A stretch of 64,000 bases of DNA from J054 sp965223095 (GCA_965223095.1 OZ244979.1:2728001-2792000); one strand, 5' to 3'; positions 26,950 to 35,954 are shown, counted from the stretch's first letter. The notes: generated by a model from the sequence alone, not told the origin. Program-made: numbers and translations.

Positions 26950-27873
26950 TTAACTAGCAGCGCGGTATTGCTCGGCAACTTGCGGAAAAATGCCTGCTTT
27001 TGGCAACATCGCCGGGACACTTCGGCCCAATTGTTCTTGTAACCAATTGGTGGTCTCGATGATTGCCTCCAAATCTACGCCCGTTTCCACGCCCGAACGA
27101 TCAAGCATGTACAGCAGATCGTCCGTGGGTATATTGCCCGTGGCAGCCGGTGCGAATGGGCAACCGCCAATACCACCGATACTGGCATCCAACGAAGCGA
27201 CACCGGCCGCGACCGCAGCTTGCGCATTCGCCAAGCCGGTATTTCTTGTATTGTGAAAATGACAGCGAATGGGTGTTGAGCCAATACGTGCTTGTACTGC
27301 TTCGAGCATCTCGCTGACTTGGTCAGGAACACCCACGCCGATGCTATCGGCTATGCCCAATTCCACCGGATCACCGGCCATGATTTGGTCGACGATTTCT
27401 AATACGCGACTCAGCGGCACTTCACCTTCGAAGGGGCAACCAAAGGCCGAGGACACCATCACATTGCTGCGCATGCCGGCGGCCTTGGCATCCCGCGAAA
27501 TTTCCAGCCAGGCCTTAATGGATTCACTGGTGGGCACACCCTGATTGCGTTGGTTGTAAGTATCGCTGGCGACAACGGCCATGCCGATTTCGTCGATGCC
27601 CGCGTCGCGGGCGCGCTCGAAACCTTTGCGATTAAGCACCAGTCCGATATAGGTCACAGCGTCGCGCTTGGGCAGTGCACTAATGACTGCTTCGGCATCC
27701 GCCATCTGCGGCACGCGTTTGGGGTGCACGAAACTGGTGACTTCCATACGCCGAATTCCGGCGTCCACCGCCTGCCGAATAAATTCGCTTTTTGTCGCCG
27801 TGCTGAGGATCTCGGGCTCGCTCTGGAGACCATCCCGGGGGCCAACTTCGATGATGGAAACCTGGCGGCTCAT
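26950..27873 (-). CDS. Hydroxymethylglutaryl-CoA lyase family enzyme
   Basis: A 307-residue TIM-barrel lyase that cleaves HMG-CoA to acetoacetate and acetyl-CoA, or a related 3-hydroxyacyl-CoA such as citramalyl-CoA. EVGPRDGLQ at residues 9-17 carries the catalytic Arg and metal-binding Asp. CHFHNTRNTG supplies the metal-binding His pair, and GGIGGCPFAPAATGN is the G-loop with the active cysteine. It lies 154 bases upstream of hyuA on the same strand and is divergent from a CoA-transferase gene, which fits a CoA-ester route. HMG-CoA as substrate is not proven. Confidence 0.85.
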   Translation of the reverse strand: MSRQVSIIEVGPRDGLQSEPEILSTATKSEFIRQAVDAGIRRMEVTSFVHPKRVPQMADAEAVISALPKRDAVTYIGLVLNRKGFERARDAGIDEIGMAVVASDTYNQRNQGVPTSESIKAWLEISRDAKAAGMRSNVMVSSAFGCPFEGEVPLSRVLEIVDQIMAGDPVELGIADSIGVGVPDQVSEMLEAVQARIGSTPIRCHFHNTRNTGLANAQAAVAAGVASLDASIGGIGGCPFAPAATGNIPTDDLLYMLDRSGVETGVDLEAIIETTNWLQEQLGRSVPAMLPKAGIFPQVAEQYRAAS

Positions 27874-27910
27874 AACGATAGGGTATTGCCTTGCAGTCGT
27901 TCTAAAATAA

Positions 27911-27923
27911 GCTATTGTATAGC
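27911..27923. promoter_or_regulatory. Short palindrome between divergent lyase and CoA-transferase genes
   Basis: GCTATTGTATAGC has perfect five-base arms around TGT. It lies in the AT-rich part of the 192-base divergent region, 38 bases upstream of the lyase start. It may overlap a -10 element (TATTGTATAG) or be an operator. Evidence is limited to symmetry and position. Confidence 0.25.
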
Positions 27924-28065
27924 ACGCTTACGTCGTTACAAGCGCGTCTTAGGCCCTACCCTCATATCAGTTTCGCGCGATGCGACCAAGCCCGGGGTGG
28001 CCGAGAAAATCGTAGCGTAACGGCCACTTGTGACCCGTCAAATGCTCGCTAGGAAGGAACAATAA

Positions 28066-29280
28066 ATGGCCGATGACGCGACCCCCAACCGCGGTCCTCT
28101 ATCCGACTTACGCCTAATTGAAATGGGTACGCTGCTAGCCGGACCTTTTTGCGGCCAGCTCATGGGTGATTTTGGCGCGGAGGTCATCAAGGTCGAACCG
28201 CCTAATCAAGGTGATCCCATGCGGGATTGGGGGCAAGAAAAATCCCATGGCATGTCGCTGTGGTGGCCCGTCATCGCCCGTAATAAAAAGTCGGTTACCT
28301 TGAATCTCCGCCAGCAGGAAGGCCAGGAGATCGCTCGCGAATTGATTTCAAAGGCCGATTTTTTGCTGGAGAACTTCCGGCCAGGCACCATGGAGCGGTG
28401 GAATCTCGCCTACGATGAGCTGAAGAAAATCAATCCCCGACTCATCATGATCCGCGTATCCGGCTACGGACAAACCGGACCCTATGCCAAGCGCGCGGGT
28501 TTTGGTGCCGTGGGCGAATCCATGGGCGGCTTGCGCTACGTTTGTGGTGACCCCAGCGCCGCCCCCAGCCGAATGGGTATTAGCATCGGCGACTCTTTAG
28601 CGGCCACCTTTGCCTGTATAGGCGCTCTCACGGCCTTGCACCATCGCGAAAAAACCGGCCTTGGCCAAGTCGTGGATTCCGCCATCTATGAAGCCGTCTT
28701 GAACATGATGGAATCACTCATTACCGAGTATGACAAGGCAGGCTATATCCGTGAGCGTCAGGGTTCTATCCTGCCCAACGTTGCACCGTCCAACGTCTAC
28801 CCCACCAAAGACGGCAAAATGATCTTGATCGCCGCGAATCAAGATACCGTGTTTAAACGTCTCACCGAAGCCATGGGGCAGCCAGAATTGGCTGAAGATG
28901 AGCGTTATTCAACGCACTCGGCCCGCGGCCGGGTGCAAGCGCAGCTCGACAACATCGTCGCCAAATGGACGCGCACCGTGGACGCCGATGAGCTTGAAAA
29001 AATGATGGAGGACTACGGCATTCCATCGGGCAAGATCTATCGCGCGCCCGAGATGCTCGAAGATGCTCACTTCCAGGCTCGGGAAGCCATCGTTAAGACC
29101 ATGCATCCCAAATTCGGCGACCTGAAAATGCAAAATGTCGCGCCAAAATTGTCCGCGACACCCGGCGCGGTGCGACTGCCTGGCCCCGAATTGGGTCAGC
29201 ATAACGAAGAGATTTATGGTGGCCTGCTCAACTTTGATGCCAAACGGCTTGCCGCCCTGCAAGCAGCCGGGACGATATAG
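28066..29280 (+). CDS. CaiB/BaiF (family III) CoA-transferase
   Basis: A 404-residue CoA-transferase that moves CoA between organic acids through a covalent aspartyl thioester. Family marks are LRLIEMGTLLAGPFCGQLMGDFGAEVIKVE (in pieces, residues 10-45), NKKSVTLNLR, LLENFRPG and ISGYGQ-like RVSGYGQTGPYA. ISIGDSLAA carries the likely catalytic Asp near residue 180. The C-terminal half contains FKRLTEAMGQPELAEDERY. Start ATG 28066 has an AAGGAA box. It forms an operon with the VOC-fold gene 15 bases downstream. It may activate the substrate that the divergent HMG-CoA-lyase-like enzyme cleaves (inference). Confidence 0.9.
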   Translation: MADDATPNRGPLSDLRLIEMGTLLAGPFCGQLMGDFGAEVIKVEPPNQGDPMRDWGQEKSHGMSLWWPVIARNKKSVTLNLRQQEGQEIARELISKADFLLENFRPGTMERWNLAYDELKKINPRLIMIRVSGYGQTGPYAKRAGFGAVGESMGGLRYVCGDPSAAPSRMGISIGDSLAATFACIGALTALHHREKTGLGQVVDSAIYEAVLNMMESLITEYDKAGYIRERQGSILPNVAPSNVYPTKDGKMILIAANQDTVFKRLTEAMGQPELAEDERYSTHSARGRVQAQLDNIVAKWTRTVDADELEKMMEDYGIPSGKIYRAPEMLEDAHFQAREAIVKTMHPKFGDLKMQNVAPKLSATPGAVRLPGPELGQHNEEIYGGLLNFDAKRLAALQAAGTI

Positions 29281-29295
29281 CAAGCTTCGGCGGCC

Positions 29296-30198
29296 ATGCC
29301 AGCAGAGGTCATCACAACACCCTTCTTAGGCCCGATTCACTGCGTTACCTTTAGCGCGCCTGACCTGGCCGCGGTAGAAGATGCTTATACGCGCTTTCTC
29401 GATTACCGCGTGGTGCAGCGCGCATCGCTGGAGCTTGAACTGGCCGATGCCTGGGGCTGCCGGGCGCAAGCCGGCAAGCCGAGCCTGCTGCTGGCTCCCG
29501 CGGCCGCCGATGATTTCTTTTTCCGCGTGATCGAGGGTCCGGCCGTGCCGCAGTTCGTGCCGTTTGGGAGTTTCGGTTGGAATGCGGCCGAATTAATGGT
29601 TCGCAATGTCGATGCCATGGCCGAACGGCTTGCCGATTCACCCTTTCTGATCGTCGGCGAACCCCAAGATTTATCATTTTGCGAAGACATTCGGGCCATG
29701 CAAATTTTGGGTCCCGGCAAAGAACTACTGTATTTAACCGAGTTCAAACGACCCGTCCCCGGTCTGGACGTACCCACCGCTCGCTGCGATGTTGACCGGA
29801 CGTTTATTGTGATCTTGGGCGGACCCTCCCTACCCAACCTGCAGGAATTTTTTACCGGCGAGTTCGAAGTCAGTAAGCAAGACGCCGTCGAATCACGGGT
29901 AAAAGGCATGTCGGCCGCCTTCAACCTAGATCCCGAACATCGCTACCCCATCGCCGCGCTGCCGTTGGCCGGACAAAGCCTCATTGAAGTGGATGAAATG
30001 CCGCCGCAAGCGCAAATCCGTCCCCGCCATAGCCGCGACCATCTACCGCCAGGTATCAGTGTGGTGAGCTTCGGGGGACAAGCGGCACTGGGTAAGCCGG
30101 CCCTCGGCGACGGACCGCTGTATGCCGACAAATCCGCCGCCACCAGCCTGATCGGCGCGGCGGGGGAAATCATTGAAGTATTGGAGCCTGCTGCGTAA
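29296..30198 (+). CDS. VOC-fold two-module protein (paralogue of 2209-3087)
   Basis: A 300-residue cytoplasmic protein of the glyoxalase/VOC type. Module one begins GPIHCVTFSAPDLAAVEDAYTRFLDY, shown here in part, with a His that could bind metal, and SFGWNAAELMV follows. Module two starts near residue 155 (RTFIVILGGPSL). The same blocks occur in the 2209 protein. It is cotranscribed with the CoA-transferase, which suggests an isomerase, epimerase or dioxygenase-like step on the CoA ester or its product. The exact reaction is unknown. Confidence 0.65.
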   Translation: MPAEVITTPFLGPIHCVTFSAPDLAAVEDAYTRFLDYRVVQRASLELELADAWGCRAQAGKPSLLLAPAAADDFFFRVIEGPAVPQFVPFGSFGWNAAELMVRNVDAMAERLADSPFLIVGEPQDLSFCEDIRAMQILGPGKELLYLTEFKRPVPGLDVPTARCDVDRTFIVILGGPSLPNLQEFFTGEFEVSKQDAVESRVKGMSAAFNLDPEHRYPIAALPLAGQSLIEVDEMPPQAQIRPRHSRDHLPPGISVVSFGGQAALGKPALGDGPLYADKSAATSLIGAAGEIIEVLEPAA

Positions 30199-30341
30199 TC
30201 GCGGTGTTTAGCACGCCAGGTGTTGTCACACGCAAACCGACAATCGCCGGCGGCGGGCGCCGTTGCGCCGCTACTCGACGCAAACTTCCGCGGCGCACAA
30301 CTCACCGTGTGGTCTGCGCCGGCTTACCCCAGCACCTGCGA

Positions 30342-31004
30342 CTATCGCTTGCGCGCGAGGGTCAAGCCATCGCCCACGGGAAGCATGGCGATATCCACGC
30401 GCCGGTCCTGAGATAGCGCTGTGTTAAATGCACGAATGGCGCTCGTGTCGGCATCAGCCTGGGCGGCGTCCACCACCGCGCCGCCCCATAGCACGTTGTC
30501 CACAAGGATTAATCCCCCAGGTTCTAGCAGGTCTAGCCCCAGCTCGTAGTAAGTTTGATAGTTCGTTTTATCAGCATCGATGAAGATAAAATCAAAACTA
30601 TCCGGACCCTGTTCGGCCAGTAGCCCTTGCATGGACTCCTCGGCCGGCCCCAGGCGCAAGTCAATTCGCCCGTGTAGCTCGGCGGCTCGCCAATGACGCT
30701 GGGCGATGCGGGTCCATTCTTCGCTGATATCCAAAGTTGTTATGCGGCCGTCGTCGGGTAAGGCCTGAGCGCAAGCCAGGGTGCTATAACCGGTAAAGCA
30801 TCCGACCTCCAAACAACGCTTGGCACCACAAAGCTGAATCAATAGAGCCATGAATTGACCCTGCTCCGGGCCAATCTGCATGACGGCCGCGGGCAATTGA
30901 CCGGTTTCCTCGCGCAGGGCCGCCAAGGCAGCTGACTCGCGGACGCCCTTAGCCTGCAAGTACGCCTGCAGTTCGTCGGTTAATTGAATGGTTCTGTTCG
31001 CCAT
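30342..31004 (-). CDS. Class I SAM-dependent O-methyltransferase
   Basis: A 220-residue enzyme of the caffeoyl-CoA/catechol O-methyltransferase type (methyltransferase family 3). The SAM-binding motif EVGCFTGYSTLACAQALP starts near residue 61, FDFIFIDADKTNY near residue 135 carries the metal-binding Asp, and ILVDNVLWGG follows. These metal-dependent enzymes methylate catechol-like hydroxyls on small molecules. Start ATG 31004. It is convergent with the VOC gene and downstream of the FAH-like gene on the same strand. Confidence 0.9.
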   Translation of the reverse strand: MANRTIQLTDELQAYLQAKGVRESAALAALREETGQLPAAVMQIGPEQGQFMALLIQLCGAKRCLEVGCFTGYSTLACAQALPDDGRITTLDISEEWTRIAQRHWRAAELHGRIDLRLGPAEESMQGLLAEQGPDSFDFIFIDADKTNYQTYYELGLDLLEPGGLILVDNVLWGGAVVDAAQADADTSAIRAFNTALSQDRRVDIAMLPVGDGLTLARKR

Positions 31005-31108
31005 ACGGAAATCCCGATCGCCGCGGCAGTCGACGCCGGCTCGCCCGACAAAGTATCACGCCGAGGCAGGCCGGCCGTCCTAAAACAATCCAAACGCACT
31101 GCCAGCAG

Positions 31109-31999
31109 CTAGCCAGGAAACGCGACTGAGCATTCCAATGGCATGCACGCACCCAAGCGCGCGGCAACAGAATCACCGCTGCGCAGTGGGCGCTCGTCCG
31201 CCGCATGTCCAGGCAGCGCGAAGCCCACCATGTCGCCGGGCCTAAAGCCATAGCGACGAGACAGTTCGGCGACGCGCACCGGCAGTTCTGCTAAATCCAG
31301 GTGCCGTGGAACGCCGTCCACACCATTCACGCTGATGATTACCTCGGTTTGCGTCGTTGTTTCGAACTCATCCGCCGTGATCAAAGTCGGCCCCATGGGG
31401 CTAGCGCCGGGAAACTGTTTGCTGTCAACAAACCGCCGCCAATCCTGCAAGCTGTCTGTCTCCGGTTCAGCCAGTGAGAAATCCAAAACCAAGCAGTAAG
31501 CAGCAATGGCCGCCGCCGCCGCCTCTGTGGTTCCACGATGCAGATCGGCAGCCAAGACGGCCGCAAGATGGGGCGTAACCACCAGGCCCTCGGACTCTGG
31601 CCAGGGTGGCGCCACAAGCTGCCCTTGACCCACCGCTGTGCTGGGGCTCTTGATCCAGTTAACGGGCGTTTTAGCCGTGTCAGGGCCACTCAGTCGCGAC
31701 AATAAGATTAATCCGGGTCGGCGCACGGGCGCCATGAGACCGGTTGTCCGGCTCGGCAATAAAGCCTGGGCGGAATACAACCGCTCGCGGTTGCCGGCAT
31801 CCCTGGCTTTATCGACGAGTCGCCGGATGCGCTCGCGGCCATCATCGCCCGCCGCCAATACGCTGATCACTGACTGTGGAATCCACTGCGCATCCTGCAG
31901 CGTGGACGGCGCCGCCGCCAGGTCCAGAATCTCGGCGTCGTCCAGGACCACGCCGGGCCGCCCAGTCACTTCGCGACAATCGATGGTGACCAGTTGCAC
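31109..31999 (-). CDS. Degenerate fumarylacetoacetate hydrolase-fold protein
   Basis: A 296-residue protein starting at GTG 31999. The segments WIKSPSTAVGQGQLV near residue 113, FVDSKQFPGASPMGPTLITADEF near residue 190 (seen in two parts) and the C-terminal LRSGDSVAARL match the layout of the FAH family (2-keto-4-pentenoate hydratase and acylpyruvase folds). Where active members have a metal-binding Glu-x-Glu (E-x-E-L-A-V-V-I-G), this one reads TPHLAAVLA, so two ligands seem lost; the later Asp (VLDFS) is kept. It may be a non-catalytic or altered enzyme. It is followed on the opposite edge by the ferredoxin gene 18 bases upstream. Confidence 0.6.
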   Translation of the reverse strand: MQLVTIDCREVTGRPGVVLDDAEILDLAAAPSTLQDAQWIPQSVISVLAAGDDGRERIRRLVDKARDAGNRERLYSAQALLPSRTTGLMAPVRRPGLILLSRLSGPDTAKTPVNWIKSPSTAVGQGQLVAPPWPESEGLVVTPHLAAVLAADLHRGTTEAAAAAIAAYCLVLDFSLAEPETDSLQDWRRFVDSKQFPGASPMGPTLITADEFETTTQTEVIISVNGVDGVPRHLDLAELPVRVAELSRRYGFRPGDMVGFALPGHAADERPLRSGDSVAARLGACMPLECSVAFPG

Positions 32000-32017
32000 G
32001 CTGCGGGAACCCGTTAC

Positions 32018-32338
32018 CTAGGATTCATTGTTAGCCACGTGGACCACCAAATCTTCACAGGCGTCGGTCACCTCCAGCTGGCAGGTCAAGCGGCTATTCG
32101 GACGCCGATCGGCCGCGGAATCGAGCATGGCATCTTCCATTTCTTCCATGCGTGGCAGCAGTCCCAACGACTCATCCGCGATGTAAGCGTGGCAAGTTGC
32201 ACAAGCACAGGCACCACCACATTCCGCCACAATGCCGGGAATATTGTTGTCCACGGCAGTTTCCATCACCGTGCTGCCGGTTTCAGCAGCAACTTCGTGA
32301 CGACGCCCCTCGGCGTCTACAAATACAATTTTCGGCAT
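32018..32338 (-). CDS. Adrenodoxin-type [2Fe-2S] ferredoxin
   Basis: A 106-residue electron carrier. Cluster ligands are Cys40, Cys46, Cys49 (CGGACACATC) and Cys86 (LTCQLEV), which is the C-x5-C-x2-C pattern of adrenodoxin/putidaredoxin-like ferredoxins that feed cytochrome P450s or Rieske oxygenases. HAYIADESLGLLP after the third Cys is typical. No P450 or reductase gene is present in the window. It reads in the same direction as the FAH-like gene and may be cotranscribed with it. Confidence 0.9.
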   Translation of the reverse strand: MPKIVFVDAEGRRHEVAAETGSTVMETAVDNNIPGIVAECGGACACATCHAYIADESLGLLPRMEEMEDAMLDSAADRRPNSRLTCQLEVTDACEDLVVHVANNES

Positions 32339-32425
32339 CCGGAATTCCTGGGAAAGTGCATACAGAGCTAGTCGATGAGCGCGACGCTCTCTCGGCCGAG
32401 CCCACGCAAGAAGTCTCGGCGCAGG

Positions 32426-33853
32426 CTATTCTTGGTTCGCCTCGGCGGCGTCTTCGGTCGCATCTGGCGCGACATTTTCAGCGTCGCCCACCGTCTCCTC
32501 AGCCACATCCTCCGCATCAAGGCTAGCAGTTCGCACCTTTTTCAAAGACTCATCCAGCTGACGCTGACGCTCTTGCTCACGCTCGATAAAAGTAATCCAC
32601 TGCGTCGCGGACTTTTGACTGCGGCTATCCCCGGCCGCTTTACGAAAGGCCGCTTTCGCTTCGTTTTGCTGACCGGCTTCATACAGGCACATGCCCAGCA
32701 CCACCTGCGCGGTATCCGGCCGCCGCACACCGCCCTTGCGCAAACCCGCTCTCGCAGCCTCGATACACTGGGGAAATTCAGACAGATTCAAATGACTCTG
32801 CGCGAGACGGATATTCAGATCACCCGAACCACTCATGCTCGCCGCAGTCTTCAATGCCGGAATGGCTTTCCGGTCTTCACCAGACAACTGCCAGGCTTGC
32901 GATAACAGCCGGTAGTTGTCAGATGTTTTGTCAATGGCGCCGTCATTCAAACCCTTTTCCAATATCTTGCCGGCCTTAAACGGCACTTCCGCCTGCAATA
33001 GCAGTTGTGACAGTTGCACCAATTCGTTGGACCTCACCAGCAAGCCCTGGTCATAGGCCGACTGGTAAGCGGCTAGCTGGCGCTTTTCATCGCCCAATTC
33101 GCCATAAATGGCCGATAGCTGGGTCCAGTATTCTTTCTTGGGCCAGTTGATGACCAGCACCTGCAGAATATCCCGGACCTTCTTGAAGTTGTTCTGCTCG
33201 TAGTAAGCCACCCGTAGCAGCAACCACCATTGTTCTTTGACAGGCATGTTGCGCTCGCGCGCGATGCTCATGGCCTTTTCGATGGGCCGGACCATCCCCG
33301 CAAAATTATTGGTTTGGTAATAGGCCGAGCCCAGCAAAATATAGGGCTCCGGGCCAGGATTATTCGCGGTGGCCAACCAGTCATTAATCATGGAAATGGC
33401 CTTACCCCAATTTTCTGTCGTGAAATGGAGTTGCGCCACCGTGTATTTGGTTTGCTCACGTAGCCCCGGTGGAATATCGGGGGTTGCCAGTACCGTTTCG
33501 TAAGCGCGAATACTGTCTCGAAAGCGATCCTGAGAGTAGTAGACGAATCCGTAAAAATTATAGAGCTGCGCTTTTTCGTAAGGCGTCAGCTTAGGCATCG
33601 CCTTGATTTCGTCCAGCGCCCGTTGTGCCCCACCCCAGTTTTCCGCGTCCGCCAGTTCCTGGGCCTCGGCCAGCTTTCGATAGACCTTTTCACCCATGGA
33701 ACCCGTGCGCCGAGTCTCTTGCTGAGCTTCCGCACTTTCGCCTTCTTGGGCCAGCAGATTGCCGGTCGGCACCATCAGCAGTGTGCCGAATGCCGCCACT
33801 ACACCGATGATGGCGCAAAGCCCCTTCCGCTTAACAAGATTAAGATTATTCAT
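32426..33853 (-). CDS. Periplasmic TPR-repeat protein of the TonB2-type cluster
   Basis: A 475-residue exported protein. The ATG at 33853 gives a signal peptide (MNNLNLVKRKG then a hydrophobic stretch ending LLAQ); a longer frame from 33952 overlaps tonB and lacks similarity. It carries several tetratricopeptide repeats between about residues 60 and 420 (for example PYEKAQLYNFYGFVYYSQDRF and EPYILLGSAYYQTNNF). The C-terminus is acidic and Gln/Glu-rich, with a coiled-coil stretch near IEREQERQRQLDE. A TPR gene at this place is typical of TonB2/TtpC-type operons and probably helps couple the complex to outer-membrane receptors. Confidence 0.8.
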   Translation of the reverse strand: MNNLNLVKRKGLCAIIGVVAAFGTLLMVPTGNLLAQEGESAEAQQETRRTGSMGEKVYRKLAEAQELADAENWGGAQRALDEIKAMPKLTPYEKAQLYNFYGFVYYSQDRFRDSIRAYETVLATPDIPPGLREQTKYTVAQLHFTTENWGKAISMINDWLATANNPGPEPYILLGSAYYQTNNFAGMVRPIEKAMSIARERNMPVKEQWWLLLRVAYYEQNNFKKVRDILQVLVINWPKKEYWTQLSAIYGELGDEKRQLAAYQSAYDQGLLVRSNELVQLSQLLLQAEVPFKAGKILEKGLNDGAIDKTSDNYRLLSQAWQLSGEDRKAIPALKTAASMSGSGDLNIRLAQSHLNLSEFPQCIEAARAGLRKGGVRRPDTAQVVLGMCLYEAGQQNEAKAAFRKAAGDSRSQKSATQWITFIEREQERQRQLDESLKKVRTASLDAEDVAEETVGDAENVAPDATEDAAEANQE

Positions 33854-33890
33854 AAGCGATCCCGAAGAATAAAGCGCGGCGCGCCAAGGC

Positions 33891-34496
33891 CTAGTCCTCA
33901 ATCTCAAAGGTAATCTTATGCTGCACACCAGGCACATCGATGGGCTCGCCATTGACCACCCGTGGCTTGTACTTGAATTTCAATGCCGCATTAACGGAAG
34001 CGCGTTCAAACATTGAACTTGTGCATTCGATCACACTGGGATCCGCCACAGTCCCCAGTTTGGTCACCGTAAAGCTCAAAATACAATGGCCCGATAAGCC
34101 CCGCTGTTGCGCACGCCGCGGATAAATAGGCTGCACCTTGACGATGGGCAAATATTCACCGTCCACATTATCGAAGCCGCCGATACCACCGATATTGACA
34201 CCGGTGTCGACCTTCACTTGGCTAATGGTGATAGATGCCTGGGCAGGGTCTACATTGTCTACTTGCGGCGGCGGAATATCCGGTGGCGCCTGATCAGGTT
34301 CCGGCGGCTTCTTCGGCTTGGGCTTCTTGGTATCCAAGGTTTCGTCGCGATTCACGCGCACAAAATCAGCAAACTTGAAATCCTGCGTTTCGGTAATCGC
34401 TTCTTTACCACTGGCGATCAGAATTTGCATCAGCCACAGCAACGCAAAGGTCATGACGATCCCTGATCCCAGCGCTATGCCAATTCTCTGCACCAT
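33891..34496 (-). CDS. tonB2: TonB-family energy transducer
   Basis: A 201-residue TonB-like protein. One N-terminal helix (about residues 9-29) is followed by a Lys/Pro-rich spacer (KPKPKKPPEPDQAPPDIPPP) and a C-terminal TonB domain from about residue 110. That domain contains IVKVQPIYPRRAQQRGLSGH and FKYKPRVVNGEPID. It transmits proton-motive force from ExbB/ExbD to TonB-dependent receptors that import siderophores, haem or polymers. It is short, like TonB2 of Vibrio. It starts 5 bases after the exbD stop. Confidence 0.9.
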   Translation of the reverse strand: MVQRIGIALGSGIVMTFALLWLMQILIASGKEAITETQDFKFADFVRVNRDETLDTKKPKPKKPPEPDQAPPDIPPPQVDNVDPAQASITISQVKVDTGVNIGGIGGFDNVDGEYLPIVKVQPIYPRRAQQRGLSGHCILSFTVTKLGTVADPSVIECTSSMFERASVNAALKFKYKPRVVNGEPIDVPGVQHKITFEIED

Positions 34497-34501
34497 AAAC
34501 G

Positions 34502-34912
34502 CTACTCCTGCTCCGTTGAAATGGAGCTCACGGGAATACCGGCCGAGTTAGCCGCTTCCATGACGGCGAGGAGCGGCTCGGCATGGGCTTCGGCGTCGGA
34601 CTGGATGACGATCCGTCCTTCTGGATTTTCGGCCAATAAACGCTCAATGGCCGGCTTCACACCCTGCGCGGGAACTTGCCGTCTATCGATCCAAATTTCG
34701 TTATTAGCACCAATGGCAATAATGATGTTCGCGTTGGGTTTGGGCGTCGCCGTGGTCGCCGTGGGCCGATTGATGTCGATACCCGCTTCCTTAATAAAAG
34801 AGGCCGTGACGATAAAAAAGATCAACATGATGAACACCACGTCGAGCATGGGTGTCAGATTAATCTCTTCGGCTTCTTCTTCGTTGCCTACTTCAAGTAC
34901 TGATCGACGCAT
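34502..34912 (-). CDS. exbD: ExbD-type biopolymer transport protein (second copy)
   Basis: A 136-residue protein with one transmembrane helix. LTPMLDVVFIMLIFFIVTA near residues 18-36 holds the proton-path Asp of ExbD/TolR. A periplasmic domain follows (INRPTATTATPKP onwards). The ATG at 34912 is preferred to a TTG just before it. It lies between tonB and another exbD copy (34945-35373). The two share the same membrane helix, but their periplasmic domains differ clearly. Confidence 0.9.
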   Translation of the reverse strand: MRRSVLEVGNEEEAEEINLTPMLDVVFIMLIFFIVTASFIKEAGIDINRPTATTATPKPNANIIIAIGANNEIWIDRRQVPAQGVKPAIERLLAENPEGRIVIQSDAEAHAEPLLAVMEAANSAGIPVSSISTEQE

Positions 34913-34944
34913 CAAAAACTCACTCTCGCCAAATTCGTCTGTCG

Positions 34945-35373
34945 TTACTCCGCCAGCGGACTGATGGGAATGGCATCACCTCTAAAACCGGCCCCACGTG
35001 CCGCATCCACCACACCGACGATCAATTCGGTCTTGGCCCGCTTGCCCGCCAAAATGGCAACGCTGGCTTCGGTGCTTTCAGCCGCCCGGCGCACAATCAC
35101 CGCCGATACCGCCCGCGGATCAACGCTGCGGCCATCGATCAAGATCTCGTTAGCGCTAGTGACCTTGATGGTGATGCTCTTCGATTCCGTGGGCTCGACG
35201 GCAACCGAAGGCGGTCGTGTGGCTTCCACGCCCACTTCCTTCAAAAAGGACGCTGTGACAATGAAAAAGATCAACATGATGAACACCACGTCGAGCATGG
35301 GCGTGAGATTGATCTCGGCTTCTTCCTCGCCTTGGGTCAAGGCCCGATTCAATTCAGCCATCCTAGAAGACAT
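34945..35373 (-). CDS. exbD: ExbD-type biopolymer transport protein (first copy)
   Basis: A 142-residue ExbD with the same LTPMLDVVFIMLIFFIVTA helix and Asp near residue 27, followed by a distinct periplasmic part (GVEATRPPSVAVEPTESKS). ExbD assembles with an ExbB pentamer to harvest the proton gradient. Two adjacent exbD genes could give a heterodimer in the channel (inference). It follows exbB by 15 bases. Confidence 0.9.
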   Translation of the reverse strand: MSSRMAELNRALTQGEEEAEINLTPMLDVVFIMLIFFIVTASFLKEVGVEATRPPSVAVEPTESKSITIKVTSANEILIDGRSVDPRAVSAVIVRRAAESTEASVAILAGKRAKTELIVGVVDAARGAGFRGDAIPISPLAE

Positions 35374-35388
35374 TAACGCTATACCTCA

Positions 35389-35937
35389 TCATGCCGCGTC
35401 CGCCGCCGTGCCATAGTCGACGGTCAAATCATCTTGGAGTTGCTCGACCTCCTTTTCCACCCGCCGGGTCAACAAGGTCACGAGGAAAACCCCCGACAAG
35501 GCACCCACCATGCCGGCCATGGTCGGAATCGTCGCCTTGGACACGCCGGAAGCCATGGAACGCGCATTGCCGCTACCGGACAAGGCCATGACGTCGAAAA
35601 CCTCGATCATGCCGGTGACCGTTCCCATCAAGCCCAGCAACGGGCACAGCGCCACCAGCGTCTGAATCACCGGTATCGCCGTGTTTGCCGACATAGAAAA
35701 CTCCGAAATCATGCCATCGCGGATGCTGTTCGCGTACCAAGACCGCCGGTCTTTGCGCGCACGCCAAGCCTCACGTAAATCCTCACCCATCTTTTTTAGA
35801 CCAGTGCGGAAAAAAATAAGCCGCTCGACGATCAGCACCCACATGGCGAATATCGTCCAACCTATTAGAGTCAGCACGCCCCCGCCGAGTTCCAAGAAAT
35901 CTCGAACCGCCTCAAATGCATCCAATATCCACTGCAT
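35389..35937 (-). CDS. exbB: ExbB/MotA/TolQ-type proton channel subunit
   Basis: A 182-residue three-helix membrane protein. Helix 1 is near residues 15-38 (GGVLTLIGWTIFAMWVLIVE). The conserved LVALCPLLGLMGTVTGMIEVFDVMA block (in two parts) lies near residue 90, and MAGMVGALSGVFLVTLL is the last helix. This is the compact ExbB of the cluster. It lies between the large ExbB-like gene (stop 17 bases upstream) and the exbD pair. The Thr and Glu in the helix pair form part of the proton path (family). Confidence 0.9.
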   Translation of the reverse strand: MQWILDAFEAVRDFLELGGGVLTLIGWTIFAMWVLIVERLIFFRTGLKKMGEDLREAWRARKDRRSWYANSIRDGMISEFSMSANTAIPVIQTLVALCPLLGLMGTVTGMIEVFDVMALSGSGNARSMASGVSKATIPTMAGMVGALSGVFLVTLLTRRVEKEVEQLQDDLTVDYGTAADAA

Positions 35938-35954
35938 CGGTGCAGACCCCTTGC

